From: Hymenobacter crusticola
Lineage (GTDB): Bacteria; Bacteroidota; Bacteroidia; Cytophagales; Hymenobacteraceae
Length of the DNA: 64,000 nt
Reading direction: 5' to 3'
Assembly (NCBI RefSeq): GCF_002154225.1
Contig: NZ_MTSE01000008.1
Span: 1-64,000 of the forward strand
A program made the position numbers and the translations under genes. Of this stretch, positions 25,090-34,403 are shown one piece after another (positions within the stretch are counted from its first letter, which is position 1; each line of letters starts with the position of its first letter). The notes beneath the pieces are model-generated. The model made no database searches. It had not been told where the DNA came from and was given only the letters and a program-made list of their open reading frames with translations.

Positions 25090-27720
25090 ATGGCCCTCGC
25101 CAAAACCTACACGCCCGCCGACGTTGAAGCCAAATGGTACCAGCGCTGGCAGGAGCAAGGCTTTTTCAAAGCCAAACCGAACCCCCGCAAACCTGCTTAT
25201 TCCGTGGTCATTCCGCCGCCCAACGTGACGGGCGTGCTGCACATGGGCCACATGCTCAACAATACTATTCAGGACGTGCTGGTGCGCCGTGCCCGCATGC
25301 AGGGCAAGGAAGCGTGCTGGGTGCCCGGCACCGACCATGCCTCTATTGCCACGGAAGCCAAGGTGGTGGCCCTGCTCAAAGAGCAAGGCATCAACAAGCG
25401 CGACCTCACCCGCGAGGAGTTCTTGAAGCACGCTTGGGACTGGAAAGAAAAGTACGGCGGCATCATTCTGGAGCAGCTCAAAAAGCTAGGTGCCAGCTGC
25501 GACTGGGACCGGACGCGCTTCACCATGGAGCCTGAAATGACTGAAGCTGTAATGCGCGTGTTTGTGGATTTGCACCAAAAAGGTCAGATCTACCGCGGCG
25601 TGCGCATGGTGAACTGGGACCCGCAAGGCCAAACCGCCATCAGCGACGAAGAGGTAATTGCCAAAGACGTGACGGGCAAAATGTACCACTTGCGCTACGA
25701 GGTAGTAGGGCAGGAGGGCCAGTACTTGACCGTTGCTACGTCGCGCCCCGAAACCATCATGGCCGACGTGGCGGTAGCCTTGAACCCCAATGATGAGCGC
25801 TACAATCACTTGCACGGCCAAAAAGTCCACATTCCGCTGCTAGGTCGCGAGATTCCGCTTATTTTGGATGAGTACGTGGCCATTGACTTCGGCACGGGGG
25901 CGCTGAAGGTAACCCCGGCCCACGATCTGAACGACTACGAGCTAGGGCTAAAGCATAACCTAGCCGTCATCGACATTCTCAACAACGACGGCACGCTCAA
26001 CGAGAAAGCTGTGCTCTACGTGGGCCAGGACCGCTTCGCCGCGCGCAAGCAGATTACCAAGGACTTGCAGGAAGCCGGTCTGCTCGACAAAATTGAGGAG
26101 TACCAAAGCGTGCTGCAAACCTCGGAGCGCACGGGGGCGGTGATTGAGCCGCGCTTGTCGTTGCAATGGTTCTGCAAAATGGACCAGATGGCGAAGCCTG
26201 CCCTGGCCGCCGTGGAAACCGACGAAATCAAGCTGCACCCGCCCAAGTTCAAGAACATGTACCGGGTGTGGATGGAGAACGTGCACGACTGGTGCATTTC
26301 GCGCCAGCTGTGGTGGGGTCAGCGCATTCCTGCGTGGTACCTGCCAGACGGCTCGTTCGTGGTGGCTTTGAACGAGGAAGAAGCCCTGAAGCTAGCTCGG
26401 CAGAAGACCGGCAACGAAAACCTAGCTTTAACTGACATCCACCAAGACGAAGACGTGCTGGATACGTGGTTTTCGTCGTGGCTGTGGCCGATTTCGGTAT
26501 TCGACGGCTTTAAGGACCCCGACAACGCCGACGTCAACTACTTCTACCCGACCAATGACCTCGTAACGGCGCCCGAAATTCTGTTTTTCTGGGTGGCGCG
26601 CATGATCATGGCCGGGCTGGAATACCGTAAGGAAGTGCCCTTCCGCAACGTGTACCTCACCGGCATCGTGCGCGACGACCAGGGCCGCAAGATGAGCAAG
26701 CAGCTGGGCAACTCGCCCGACCCGCTCGACCTCATTGCCCAATACGGCGCCGACGGCGTACGCACCGGCATGCTGTTCTCAGCCCCGGCCGGCAACGACT
26801 TGCTCTTCGACATTAAACTCGTCGAGCAAGGCCGCAACTTCACCAACAAGCTCTGGAACGCCTTCCGCCTCACGCAAGGCTGGGAAGTAAACCAAGATTT
26901 GCCCTTCGCCAGCGAAAAAGCGGTGGAGTGGTTCGGGGCTAGGTTGCAGGAAACGCTGGTGCAGCTCGACGAGCACTTCGAGAAGTTCCGCATGAACGAT
27001 GCGCTGCTGACGGTGTACAAGCTCGTGTGGGACGATTTCTGCTCGGTGTACCTGGAAATGGTGAAGCCCGCCTACCAGCAACCCATTGATGCCGAGACGC
27101 TGAAGCACACCATCGGCTACTTCGAAACGCTGCTGAAGCTCCTGCACCCGTTCATGCCCTTCATCACCGAAGAGCTGTGGCACGAGCTAGCTCCGCGCGG
27201 CGCGAAGGAATACGTCTGCGTGGCGCCCTGGCCCAAGCTGACGCCGGTTGCGGGCAGTGCCGACATCCTCAGCCGCATGACCACGGTGCTCGACGTCGTG
27301 GCCGGTATCCGCAACGTGCGCAACCAGAAGAACATCGGCCCAAGCAAGCCGTTGGTAGTAGCCGCCAAAACAGAGGAGCAGGAATTGTTAGCCGCTTATG
27401 CGCCTATCATCAAAAAGCTCGCTAATGTGAGCGAGTTGAGCTTCGTGCACGAAGGGCTGACTGGTGCGGTGAGCTTCGTACAGGGCGCCAGCGAGTTCTT
27501 CATCCCGCTAGAAGGCCACATTGACCTGGCGGCGGAGCGAGTGCGCATTGAGAAGGAGATTGAGTACAACCGCGGCTTCTTGGAGTCGGTGTTGAAAAAG
27601 CTCAGCAACGAGAAATTCGTGCAGAACGCTAAGCCCGATGTAATTGAGCGCGAGCGGCAAAAGCAAGCCGACGCTGAAGCCAAAATTGCAGCATTGGAGC
27701 AAAGCTTAGCTTCGCTGTAA
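25090..27720 (+). CDS. valS: Valine-tRNA ligase
   Basis: An 876-residue class I synthetase that charges tRNA-Val with valine in the cytoplasm. The HIGH-type motif is PPPNVTGVLHMGHMLN (about 40-54). The CP1 editing domain includes TVATSRPETIMADVAVAL and GTGALKVTPAHDLNDYE. The tRNA-binding part starts around 600, and a C-terminal coiled coil (about 805-876) binds the tRNA elbow. The KMSKS motif reads KMSKQ at about 537, with Gln replacing the final Ser; the rest is normal. Length is usual for the family. A hairpin follows at 27746-27773. Confidence 0.97.
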   Translation: MALAKTYTPADVEAKWYQRWQEQGFFKAKPNPRKPAYSVVIPPPNVTGVLHMGHMLNNTIQDVLVRRARMQGKEACWVPGTDHASIATEAKVVALLKEQGINKRDLTREEFLKHAWDWKEKYGGIILEQLKKLGASCDWDRTRFTMEPEMTEAVMRVFVDLHQKGQIYRGVRMVNWDPQGQTAISDEEVIAKDVTGKMYHLRYEVVGQEGQYLTVATSRPETIMADVAVALNPNDERYNHLHGQKVHIPLLGREIPLILDEYVAIDFGTGALKVTPAHDLNDYELGLKHNLAVIDILNNDGTLNEKAVLYVGQDRFAARKQITKDLQEAGLLDKIEEYQSVLQTSERTGAVIEPRLSLQWFCKMDQMAKPALAAVETDEIKLHPPKFKNMYRVWMENVHDWCISRQLWWGQRIPAWYLPDGSFVVALNEEEALKLARQKTGNENLALTDIHQDEDVLDTWFSSWLWPISVFDGFKDPDNADVNYFYPTNDLVTAPEILFFWVARMIMAGLEYRKEVPFRNVYLTGIVRDDQGRKMSKQLGNSPDPLDLIAQYGADGVRTGMLFSAPAGNDLLFDIKLVEQGRNFTNKLWNAFRLTQGWEVNQDLPFASEKAVEWFGARLQETLVQLDEHFEKFRMNDALLTVYKLVWDDFCSVYLEMVKPAYQQPIDAETLKHTIGYFETLLKLLHPFMPFITEELWHELAPRGAKEYVCVAPWPKLTPVAGSADILSRMTTVLDVVAGIRNVRNQKNIGPSKPLVVAAKTEEQELLAAYAPIIKKLANVSELSFVHEGLTGAVSFVQGASEFFIPLEGHIDLAAERVRIEKEIEYNRGFLESVLKKLSNEKFVQNAKPDVIERERQKQADAEAKIAALEQSLASL

Positions 27721-27745
27721 ATGGAAGATCATTTAGTTTTACATG

Positions 27746-27773
27746 AGAAGGCTGCCTACCTAGGTGGCCTTCT
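27746..27773 (+). terminator. Terminator of valS
   Basis: AGAAGGC at 27746-27752 pairs with GCCTTCT at 27767-27773, with inner pairs around TACCTA. It starts 26 bases after the stop. A short tail with TTGCTTTC follows. Confidence 0.55.
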
Positions 27774-28000
27774 TGCTTTCAGGCTTGCCCGCGCATCAGT
27801 TATTTCGAATGACGTGGGGAAGCTGGCTAATGCTCTTGGGTGTGGCCTAGGTTCCTGGCACTGTTCGGAAGGATGAGGCTAGAAACAAACCGTCAACATT
27901 TCGCCACGAAGCATGCAGCCAACCTAGCTTCTCGCGTTTCTTTGAAGCGAAAGCAAATTAGTGCTGCTTTACGCGTCTTCCACTTTTGCATCCCAAACGC

Positions 28001-30112
28001 ATGAAAAACGTCAACCCTTTACTAGTGGGTGCCAGCGTGCTCGCCCTCGGCTCGGCGCAAGCGCAGCCAGGTAACCCGCCCGTGGCTACCATTAAGCCCA
28101 AGCAGCTGACTACCCTAGGTCATACACGCACCGACAACTACTACTGGCTCAACGAGCGCGAAAACCCAGAAGTAATCAAGTACCTAGACGCTGAAAATGC
28201 CTATTTCGATGAGAAAATGGCGCCCGCGAAGGCCCTAGAAGGCAAGATTTTTAGCGAAATTAAAGGCCGCATCAAGGAGCAGGACGAATCGGTACCGTAC
28301 CGCGACAATGGCTACTATTACTACACCCGCTACGAAACCGGCGGGGAATATCCGATCTATTGCCGCAAGAAAGGCGACCTGAAAGCCCCAGAAGAAGTAT
28401 TGCTCAACGCCAACCAAATGGGCAAAGGCAAGAGCTACTTCGCCATCGGGGGCTACGAGGTAAGCGACAATAACCAGCTCATGGCCTACGGTGCCGATAC
28501 GGTGAGTCGTCGACTGTACACGCTGCGTTTCAAAGACTTAAAAACGGGGAAGGTGTACCCCGAAGCCATCCCGAATACCAGCGGCAATGCCGTGTGGGCC
28601 GCCGACAACAAGACGGTATTCTATGCCAAGAAGGACGTGACAACGCTGCTGCCCTACCAGCTCTACCGCCACACCCTAGGTACCGACCCAAAGCAAGATA
28701 TGCTGATTTATGAGGAGAAGGATAATACCTTCAACCTAGGTATAGGTCGCTCGAAATCAAAGAAATACATCTTCCTGCAACTTGGTAGCTCGCTCTCCAA
28801 CGAGTTCCGTTACCTAGATGCTACCACTCCCACGGGCGAGTTCAAAACGTTTCTGCCTCGCGAGCAGGACCACCTGTACAGCATTGAGCACATGGGCGAC
28901 AACTTCTACGTGCGTACGAACTGGGAAGCGCCGAACTACCGCCTAATGGTGACGCCAACCAGCAATACGGCCAAAACCGCTTGGAAAGATGTGATTCCAG
29001 CCCGTAAAGATGCGTTCATCAACGACTTCGACTTGTTTCGCGACTTCCTAGTGGTGAATGAGCGCAAGAATGGCTTGCTGCAACTGCGCGTCATTAACTG
29101 GAAGAGCAAACAGGAGCATTACCTCAAATTCGACGAGCCGGCCTACATGGCCACCTTTGGCGCCAATGCGGAGTTTGATACGCCGGTACTGCGCTACGTG
29201 TATACCTCCTTCACCACGCCGCCCTCCACTTACGACTACGACATGAATACCCACAAGAGCACCCTGCGTAAGCAACAGGCCGTGCTAGGTGGTTTCAAGA
29301 AAGAAGATTACGTAACGGAGCGCACCTTTGTGAAGGCCCGCGACGGCGCTATGGTGCCGATTGCCATTGTCTACAAGAAAGGCTTCAAAAAGGACGGCAA
29401 CGCGCCAGTGTTGCAGTACGCCTACGGCTCCTATGGTTACTCGCAAGACCCGACTTTCAGCGCGGCTCGCCTGAGTTTGCTCGACCGAGGGTTTGCTTAT
29501 GTGCTCTGCCACATTCGCGGCGGGCAGGAAATGGGTCGGCAGTGGTTTGAAGATGGTCGTATGCTGCACAAAATCAACAGCTTCAACGACTTTATCGACT
29601 GCTCCGATTACCTGGTTAAGGAGAAGTACACCTCACCCGCTAAGCTATTCGCCATGGGCGGTAGCGCCGGGGGGCTGCTCATGGGTGCTGTGGTAAATAT
29701 GCGTCCTGACCTCTACAAAGGCGTTATTGCAGCTGTGCCGTTCGTAGATGTTGTAACCACCATGCTCGATGAAAGTATTCCGCTGACCACCGGCGAATAC
29801 GACCAATGGGGCAACCCCAACCAGAAGCAATACTACGATTACATGCTCTCGTACTCGCCCTACGACAACGTGAAGAAGCAAGCCTACCCCAACATGCTCG
29901 TGACCACCGGCTTGCACGATTCGCAAGTGCAGTACTTCGAGCCGGCTAAGTGGGTCGCCAAGCTGCGCACCATGAAGACTGACAATAACCTGCTGCTGCT
30001 CCACACTGATATGGCGGCCGGTCACGGAGGCGCCTCCGGCCGCTTCAAGTCCATCAACGATACGGCCCGGCAGTACGCTTTCATGCTGATGCTGCTCGGC
30101 TTGAACTCGTAA
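28001..30112 (+). CDS. Prolyl oligopeptidase (S9A family)
   Basis: ATG at 28001 gives 703 residues; a TTG five codons earlier is unlikely. A signal-like hydrophobic start ends in AQAQ, so it is probably periplasmic. The N-terminal beta-propeller (about 75-430) follows HTRTDNYYWLNERENPEV, which is typical of S9A. The alpha/beta-hydrolase domain has the catalytic Ser555 in GGSAGGLL, Asp640 in GLHDSQV and His675 in AAGHGG. It cleaves short proline-containing peptides on the carboxyl side of Pro. The gene is alone and is followed by a shared bidirectional terminator. Confidence 0.93.
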   Translation: MKNVNPLLVGASVLALGSAQAQPGNPPVATIKPKQLTTLGHTRTDNYYWLNERENPEVIKYLDAENAYFDEKMAPAKALEGKIFSEIKGRIKEQDESVPYRDNGYYYYTRYETGGEYPIYCRKKGDLKAPEEVLLNANQMGKGKSYFAIGGYEVSDNNQLMAYGADTVSRRLYTLRFKDLKTGKVYPEAIPNTSGNAVWAADNKTVFYAKKDVTTLLPYQLYRHTLGTDPKQDMLIYEEKDNTFNLGIGRSKSKKYIFLQLGSSLSNEFRYLDATTPTGEFKTFLPREQDHLYSIEHMGDNFYVRTNWEAPNYRLMVTPTSNTAKTAWKDVIPARKDAFINDFDLFRDFLVVNERKNGLLQLRVINWKSKQEHYLKFDEPAYMATFGANAEFDTPVLRYVYTSFTTPPSTYDYDMNTHKSTLRKQQAVLGGFKKEDYVTERTFVKARDGAMVPIAIVYKKGFKKDGNAPVLQYAYGSYGYSQDPTFSAARLSLLDRGFAYVLCHIRGGQEMGRQWFEDGRMLHKINSFNDFIDCSDYLVKEKYTSPAKLFAMGGSAGGLLMGAVVNMRPDLYKGVIAAVPFVDVVTTMLDESIPLTTGEYDQWGNPNQKQYYDYMLSYSPYDNVKKQAYPNMLVTTGLHDSQVQYFEPAKWVAKLRTMKTDNNLLLLHTDMAAGHGGASGRFKSINDTARQYAFMLMLLGLNS

Positions 30113-30136
30113 GCGTGTAGCGTGAGCTTCGTACAT

Positions 30137-30176
30137 CAAACAAAAATCCCCGTCGTTCGACGGGGCTTTTTGTTTG
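30137..30176. terminator. Bidirectional terminator, prolyl oligopeptidase / small membrane protein
   Basis: A 19-bp stem with one mismatch joins 30137-30155 to 30158-30176 around a 2-base tip (CCCCGTCG-TT-CGACGGGG core, flanked by A5 and T5 tracts). It lies between convergent genes and has U-tracts on both strands. Confidence 0.85.
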
Positions 30177-30191
30177 GTGAGACCTAGGTCC

Positions 30192-30407
30192 TTATTCGCC
30201 GGATAGCGTGTCAACGGCTACGTTCTGTCCGCCGCGAGGCGTGATGCCTTGCTTTTGCATTTGCAGCTGAAAGGTCACTTGCTCACAATCAGCGAAGCGT
30301 TTTTCGGCCAATTTCAGCGCCTGTTCTGTGGTCGAGAGCTGTTGGTACAAATAAATAATAGTGCCTAGCGAAACGAGGAGGGCTAGGAGGAAAAGAAGGT
30401 TTTTCAT
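30192..30407 (-). CDS. Small membrane-anchored hypothetical protein
   Basis: A 71-residue protein: one transmembrane helix at 3-22 (LLFLLALLVSLGTIIYLYQQ), then a short coiled-coil-like helix (TEQALKLAEKRFADCEQVTF) that would lie in the periplasm or cytoplasm. It resembles the FtsL/YtxH type of single-span proteins only in general form, so no family is named. It lies 39 bp downstream of nothing on its own strand except the E2 gene start region, so it probably has its own transcript. Function unknown. Confidence 0.55.
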   Translation of the reverse strand: MKNLLFLLALLVSLGTIIYLYQQLSTTEQALKLAEKRFADCEQVTFQLQMQKQGITPRGGQNVAVDTLSGE

Positions 30408-30446
30408 GCGGTAATAGCAGGCGCAACAGCTTGGATGCGCTGCGTC

Positions 30447-31919
30447 TTAAATCGTAGTATTCGGATCGAACTGTTCTAGGTAGTCGGCTACTTTGCGCAC
30501 AAACATGCCGCCCAACGATCCATCAACCACGCGGTGGTCATAAGAGTGCGACAAGAACATAAAGTGTCGAATGCCAATCAGATCGCCTTGGGGAGTCTCG
30601 ATGACGGCTGGTTTTTTCTTGATGGCACCTAGGGCCATAATGGCCACTTGCGGCTGCACGATAATGGGCGTACCCATCACGTTGCCAAACGAGCCCACGT
30701 TGGACACCGTGTACGTGCCGCCTTCCAGATCCTCGGGCTTGAGCTTGTTTTGCCGGGCGCGGTTAGCTAGGTCATTCACGCGCTTGCTTAAACCATTGAG
30801 GTTCAATTCGTCGGCTTTGTGAACGACCGGCACGATGAGGTTGCCAGAAGGCAGCGCCACGGCGAGGCCAATGTTGATATCGCGCTTCTTGATAATGTAG
30901 TCACCTTCCACCGACACGTTGATGTTCGGGAAGTCTTTGATGGCGCGCACAATGGCTTGTACCAGAATAGGCGTAAACGTCAGATTCTCTCCTTCACGCT
31001 TCTGGTAGGCTTCTTTGTGCTTGTTGCGCCAATTCACAATTTCGGTTACATCAGCTTCTACGAATGATGTAACATGGGGCGAAATGCGCTTAGAGTCCAC
31101 CATGCGTTGCGCAATTAGCTTGCGCATGCGGTCCATTTCGATCAACTCATCTTGGCCGCTTACCGATGGCGCCGGCTTGCCTGGCGCAGGTGCATTGCTC
31201 GGTTTGGGCGCTGGGGCCGGCGTCGGGGCGGGTGCTTCGTTAGCCGGGGCAGCCGGTTTTTCTGGGGCTGAATCAGTTTTAGGCTCAGGCGCGGCCGTTG
31301 GTGCCGGTGTAGCAGGTTCGGGACTTGGAGCTGGGGTCGCAGGTGCCGGAGCACTTGGCTCTTCGGCCTGCGCTAGTGGCTTTTTGCCGTCGGTCACGTA
31401 CGTCAAGATATCCTTTTTCGTGACCCGATTATCCTGGCCCGTGCCGGGAATCTGCTCTAAGTCGGCTAGGGAAATGCCTTCTTGCCGTGCAATGTTCAGC
31501 ACCAATGGCGAGTAAAAACGGCCCGGCTGCGCTACACTAGGCTGCGCGGCATGCGTTTGTGCGGCGGCTGGCTTGTTAGGGCTAGGCAGGAAAGGCACCG
31601 CAGCGGCTACTTCTTCCTGTTCGACTGGCTCTGGGGCCGCGGGTGCGGCTGATGGCGTTGCTTGCTGAGCCGCTGCTACGTCCGTCTCTACAATAGCAAT
31701 GGGTGCGCCCACGGCTACTACCTCGCCTTCCTGGGCCAAAATCTCTTGTAATACACCGGCATGAATGGCAGGTACTTCTGTATCTACCTTGTCAGTAGCT
31801 ACTTCCAGCACCGATTCGTCTTGCTCAATGGGGTCACCTACTTGTTTGAGCCATTTCAGAATGGTGCCTTCCATAATGCTTTCGCCCATTTTGGGCATCA
31901 CCATTTCCACTCGTGCCAT
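30447..31919 (-). CDS. Dihydrolipoamide acyltransferase (E2) of a 2-oxoacid dehydrogenase
   Basis: A 490-residue E2 core protein. The lipoyl domain is at 1-78, with the lipoylated Lys44 in VATDKVDTEVP. A Pro/Ala linker follows, the peripheral subunit-binding domain lies at about 138-178 (FYSPLVLNIARQEGISLADL), then a long Ala/Pro/Glu linker (about 185-260). The catalytic domain runs to the end with SHSYDHRVVDG (His462, Asp466). The first domain opening MPKMGESIMEGTI is of the branched-chain/pyruvate type. It moves acyl groups from E1 to CoA in the cytoplasm. E1 and E3 genes are not adjacent, so which 2-oxoacid is used cannot be told; branched-chain is likeliest. Confidence 0.9.
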   Translation of the reverse strand: MARVEMVMPKMGESIMEGTILKWLKQVGDPIEQDESVLEVATDKVDTEVPAIHAGVLQEILAQEGEVVAVGAPIAIVETDVAAAQQATPSAAPAAPEPVEQEEVAAAVPFLPSPNKPAAAQTHAAQPSVAQPGRFYSPLVLNIARQEGISLADLEQIPGTGQDNRVTKKDILTYVTDGKKPLAQAEEPSAPAPATPAPSPEPATPAPTAAPEPKTDSAPEKPAAPANEAPAPTPAPAPKPSNAPAPGKPAPSVSGQDELIEMDRMRKLIAQRMVDSKRISPHVTSFVEADVTEIVNWRNKHKEAYQKREGENLTFTPILVQAIVRAIKDFPNINVSVEGDYIIKKRDINIGLAVALPSGNLIVPVVHKADELNLNGLSKRVNDLANRARQNKLKPEDLEGGTYTVSNVGSFGNVMGTPIIVQPQVAIMALGAIKKKPAVIETPQGDLIGIRHFMFLSHSYDHRVVDGSLGGMFVRKVADYLEQFDPNTTI

Positions 31920-32005
31920 GCAGTTATTGGGGTTGGGTTGAATTATTGATTGGGTGGGGGTGCGGAATTTTGGCCCAAAGGTAATAGGAAAGTCAGGGTG
32001 CGGCC

Positions 32006-33262
32006 CTATGCCAGCGGCGGCAGGCTCACGCGCAGCAAGTTCAGGATGGTTGTGGTGGTGTACTCCACGTTGATTTGGCGGCCGCGGTTGAAGGTGAATT
32101 GGCGACTCACAGTTTGGTGCTGGTCGGCGTAGGCAATGCAGATGGTGCCCACGGGCTTGTCGGGCGTGCCGCCATCGGGGCCAGCAATACCGCTGGTAGC
32201 TAACGCCACATCGACGCCTAGGTTATGGCGTAAGCCCTCCGCCATTTCGCGCACGGTCGCTTCGCTCACTGCGCCGTGCGCCGCCAGTGTCTCCGGGTTC
32301 ACACCTAGCTGCTTGATCTTGATATCGTTGGAGTACGCTACCACGCTGCCCATAAAATACTGCGAGCTACCAGGCACGCTCGTGAGCTTGTGCGCCAGGA
32401 AGCCCCCGGTGCAGCTCTCCGCAGTACCAATGGTCAAGTTACGCGCTGCTAACAAACGGCCCACAGCGGCTTCCAGCGGAATGTCTTCCTCTGCAAAAAT
32501 ATACTCGCCAATACGGGCACGCAGCGCAGGAAGCAGCGCCTCCATACGACCCCGCAGATCAGGGTGCCCATCATCGGTACCCGTAAGGCGCAAGCGCACA
32601 TTGCCCAGGGAAGGCAGGTAAGCTAGCTTCACGTTAGCCGGCAGTGCGCTTTCCCAATCTTCAATCAGCTCCGCCAAAAACGATTCGCCAATGCCCGCCG
32701 TTTGCACAACTACGTGCTCAATAGCTGGTGTTTGAAAGTGCGCTTGCAGCTTGGGCAGCACGATGTCGGTCATCATGCGCTTCATTTCAAACGGTACCCC
32801 TGGCATCGACACAAACACGGTGCCTTGGTCATCAAACCACATCCCCGGCGCCGTACCCACCGCATTGAATACCACTTCGCAGTTGGCTGGCACTAGAGCT
32901 TGTTGGCGGTTTACATCGAGCATCGGGCGGTTGAAGCGAGCAAAGATTCCTTCAACGTGGCGCAGCGTCGGCTCGTGCATTACCAATTCCGTTTTGAAAT
33001 AACCCGCTAGTACGTGCTTAGTAAGGTCGTCTTTGGTGGGCCCTAGGCCCCCAGTGATGAGTACGACCTGCGCGCGCTGGCGCGCTAGGTCGAGGGCGGT
33101 TATAATTTCGCTGGCACGGTCAGAGACGCTGCTGATCTGGCGTACGCGCAAGCCGATTTTGGCCAGCTCCTGGCCCATAAAGGCGGAGTTGGTATCGATA
33201 ACTTGTCCGTAGAGCAGCTCATCGCCAATGGTCATAATTTCAACGTCGGGGAGGAGGGGCAT
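32006..33262 (-). CDS. cinA: CinA-family nicotinamide mononucleotide deamidase-like protein
   Basis: A 418-residue protein. The N-terminal MoCF-binding/MoaB-like domain (1-170) has EIMTIGDELLYGQVIDTN and LITGGLGPTKDDLTK. The middle linker is followed by the CinA C-terminal domain (about 255-418) with GTAESCTGGFLAHKLTSVPGSSQYFMGSVVAYSNDIK and ATSGIAGPDGGTPDKPVGTICIA, the NMN amidohydrolase (PncC) signature. It recycles NMN by deamidation to nicotinate mononucleotide and hydrolyses ADP-ribose. The protein has the normal two-domain length. It lies 86 bp upstream of the E2 gene on the same strand. Confidence 0.94.
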   Translation of the reverse strand: MPLLPDVEIMTIGDELLYGQVIDTNSAFMGQELAKIGLRVRQISSVSDRASEIITALDLARQRAQVVLITGGLGPTKDDLTKHVLAGYFKTELVMHEPTLRHVEGIFARFNRPMLDVNRQQALVPANCEVVFNAVGTAPGMWFDDQGTVFVSMPGVPFEMKRMMTDIVLPKLQAHFQTPAIEHVVVQTAGIGESFLAELIEDWESALPANVKLAYLPSLGNVRLRLTGTDDGHPDLRGRMEALLPALRARIGEYIFAEEDIPLEAAVGRLLAARNLTIGTAESCTGGFLAHKLTSVPGSSQYFMGSVVAYSNDIKIKQLGVNPETLAAHGAVSEATVREMAEGLRHNLGVDVALATSGIAGPDGGTPDKPVGTICIAYADQHQTVSRQFTFNRGRQINVEYTTTTILNLLRVSLPPLA

Positions 33263-33356
33263 GGAGCTAGGAGTGGAGGGTGGAGGAATTGGCGTAATTT
33301 GTGGTCACGACGGATAAGACCGCCACAAGGGCCGTCTGGTTTTTGTCTTTTTGCTT

Positions 33357-34196
33357 ATGCCCGCATTTCGTACTCTTTTCATTGCTACTGCCCTAGGTCT
33401 GGCTGGCGTTTACACCGCTTCGGCGCAAACTAAAACCACCACGACTAAAGCCAAGACGACAACCACAAAGGCCAAAACAACGGCCACGAAAAAAACGACG
33501 GCTAAACCCGCTACGAAAACCGCGGCCAAAACGACGACCACCAAAGCGGCCACTCCCGCGCCCGCACCGGCTCCTGTCGTGAAGGCCCCGCTCACAGATG
33601 CCGAAGCATCCAGCGGCATGAAGGAAACCTTAGTGCAAAGCGTAACTAACAGCGTCGAGCAGGCAAGCCAAGCCGACGGCTTCAACGGCAACGCCGACAT
33701 CCGGATTCCTTTTCCGCCCGAAGCCGAGATGGTAGCCGCTACACTTCGCAAGCTGCGCATGGGCGCCCTTGTTGATAATTTCGAAGTTGCCCTCAACCGC
33801 AGCGCCGAAACCGCTTCGGCGCAAGCCAAGCCTATTTTCCTGAACGCCGTGCAGAATCTGAGCTTCGCCGACGCCATGGGCATTGTGACGAGCAAAGAGG
33901 ATGACGCCGCAACGACTTACCTGTACAACAAAACGGCCGACCAACTGAAAACGGCCTTGCAGCCCATCATCCAGCAGTCGTTGCAGCAAACTGGTGCGAC
34001 CAAGCTATACGCCGAGATGGCCGCCAAATACAACAAGATCCCGATGGTGACACCCCTCAACAAGGAGTTAGAGCCGTATGCGACTCAGAAAACCGTTGAT
34101 GGTCTGTTCACGCTGATTGCTGCCCAAGAAGGTAAAATCCGGACCAACCCAGCTGCAGCCGGCAGCGAAATTCTGAAGCGTGTGTTCGGAAAATAA
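33357..34196 (+). CDS. DUF4197 family secreted protein with Lys/Thr-rich insert
   Basis: ATG at 33357 gives 279 residues. The signal peptide ends near SASAQT. A Lys/Thr/Ala low-complexity segment (about 25-75, repeats of KTTTTKAK and KTTAKP) is followed by a Pro-Ala run and the DUF4197 domain: RIPFPPEAEMVAATLRK, ALNRSAETASAQAKPIFL, FADAMGIVTSKEDDAATTYLY and VDGLFTLIAAQEGKIRTNP. DUF4197 proteins are periplasmic and of unknown function. The basic repeat resembles histone H1-like tails but sits after a signal peptide. A second DUF4197 gene without the insert follows directly. Terminator at 34235-34270. Confidence 0.86.
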   Translation: MPAFRTLFIATALGLAGVYTASAQTKTTTTKAKTTTTKAKTTATKKTTAKPATKTAAKTTTTKAATPAPAPAPVVKAPLTDAEASSGMKETLVQSVTNSVEQASQADGFNGNADIRIPFPPEAEMVAATLRKLRMGALVDNFEVALNRSAETASAQAKPIFLNAVQNLSFADAMGIVTSKEDDAATTYLYNKTADQLKTALQPIIQQSLQQTGATKLYAEMAAKYNKIPMVTPLNKELEPYATQKTVDGLFTLIAAQEGKIRTNPAAAGSEILKRVFGK

Positions 34197-34234
34197 TCCG
34201 AAGCCGTAGCCGTTCAGCGAGAGAGCTAGCTTAC

Positions 34235-34270
34235 CAAAGCCGTTGGTTGCCTAGGCAGCCAACGGCTTTG
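34235..34270 (+). terminator. Terminator of the first DUF4197 gene
   Basis: CAAAGCCGTTGG at 34235-34246 pairs with CCAACGGCTTTG at 34259-34270, with inner pairs around the CCTAGG tip. A T-run (TTTTT) follows directly, as in an intrinsic terminator. Confidence 0.85.
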
Positions 34271-34403
34271 TTTTTCACTCTGCTAACAAAAAATATAGTT
34301 GTTGCTGGCTTCCATGGTCATACCAAGGGCTGATTTGGTCTGATTTATGTCTTAATCGCTACATACGGCACCCAAAGCCATTGTTCTTTTGTTCTGCTGA
34401 CTT

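Noticed and set aside
29645..30214. A 189-codon minus-strand frame across the end of the prolyl oligopeptidase gene
   Set aside because: It crosses a strong bidirectional terminator and the catalytic part of the oligopeptidase, and shows no known motif.
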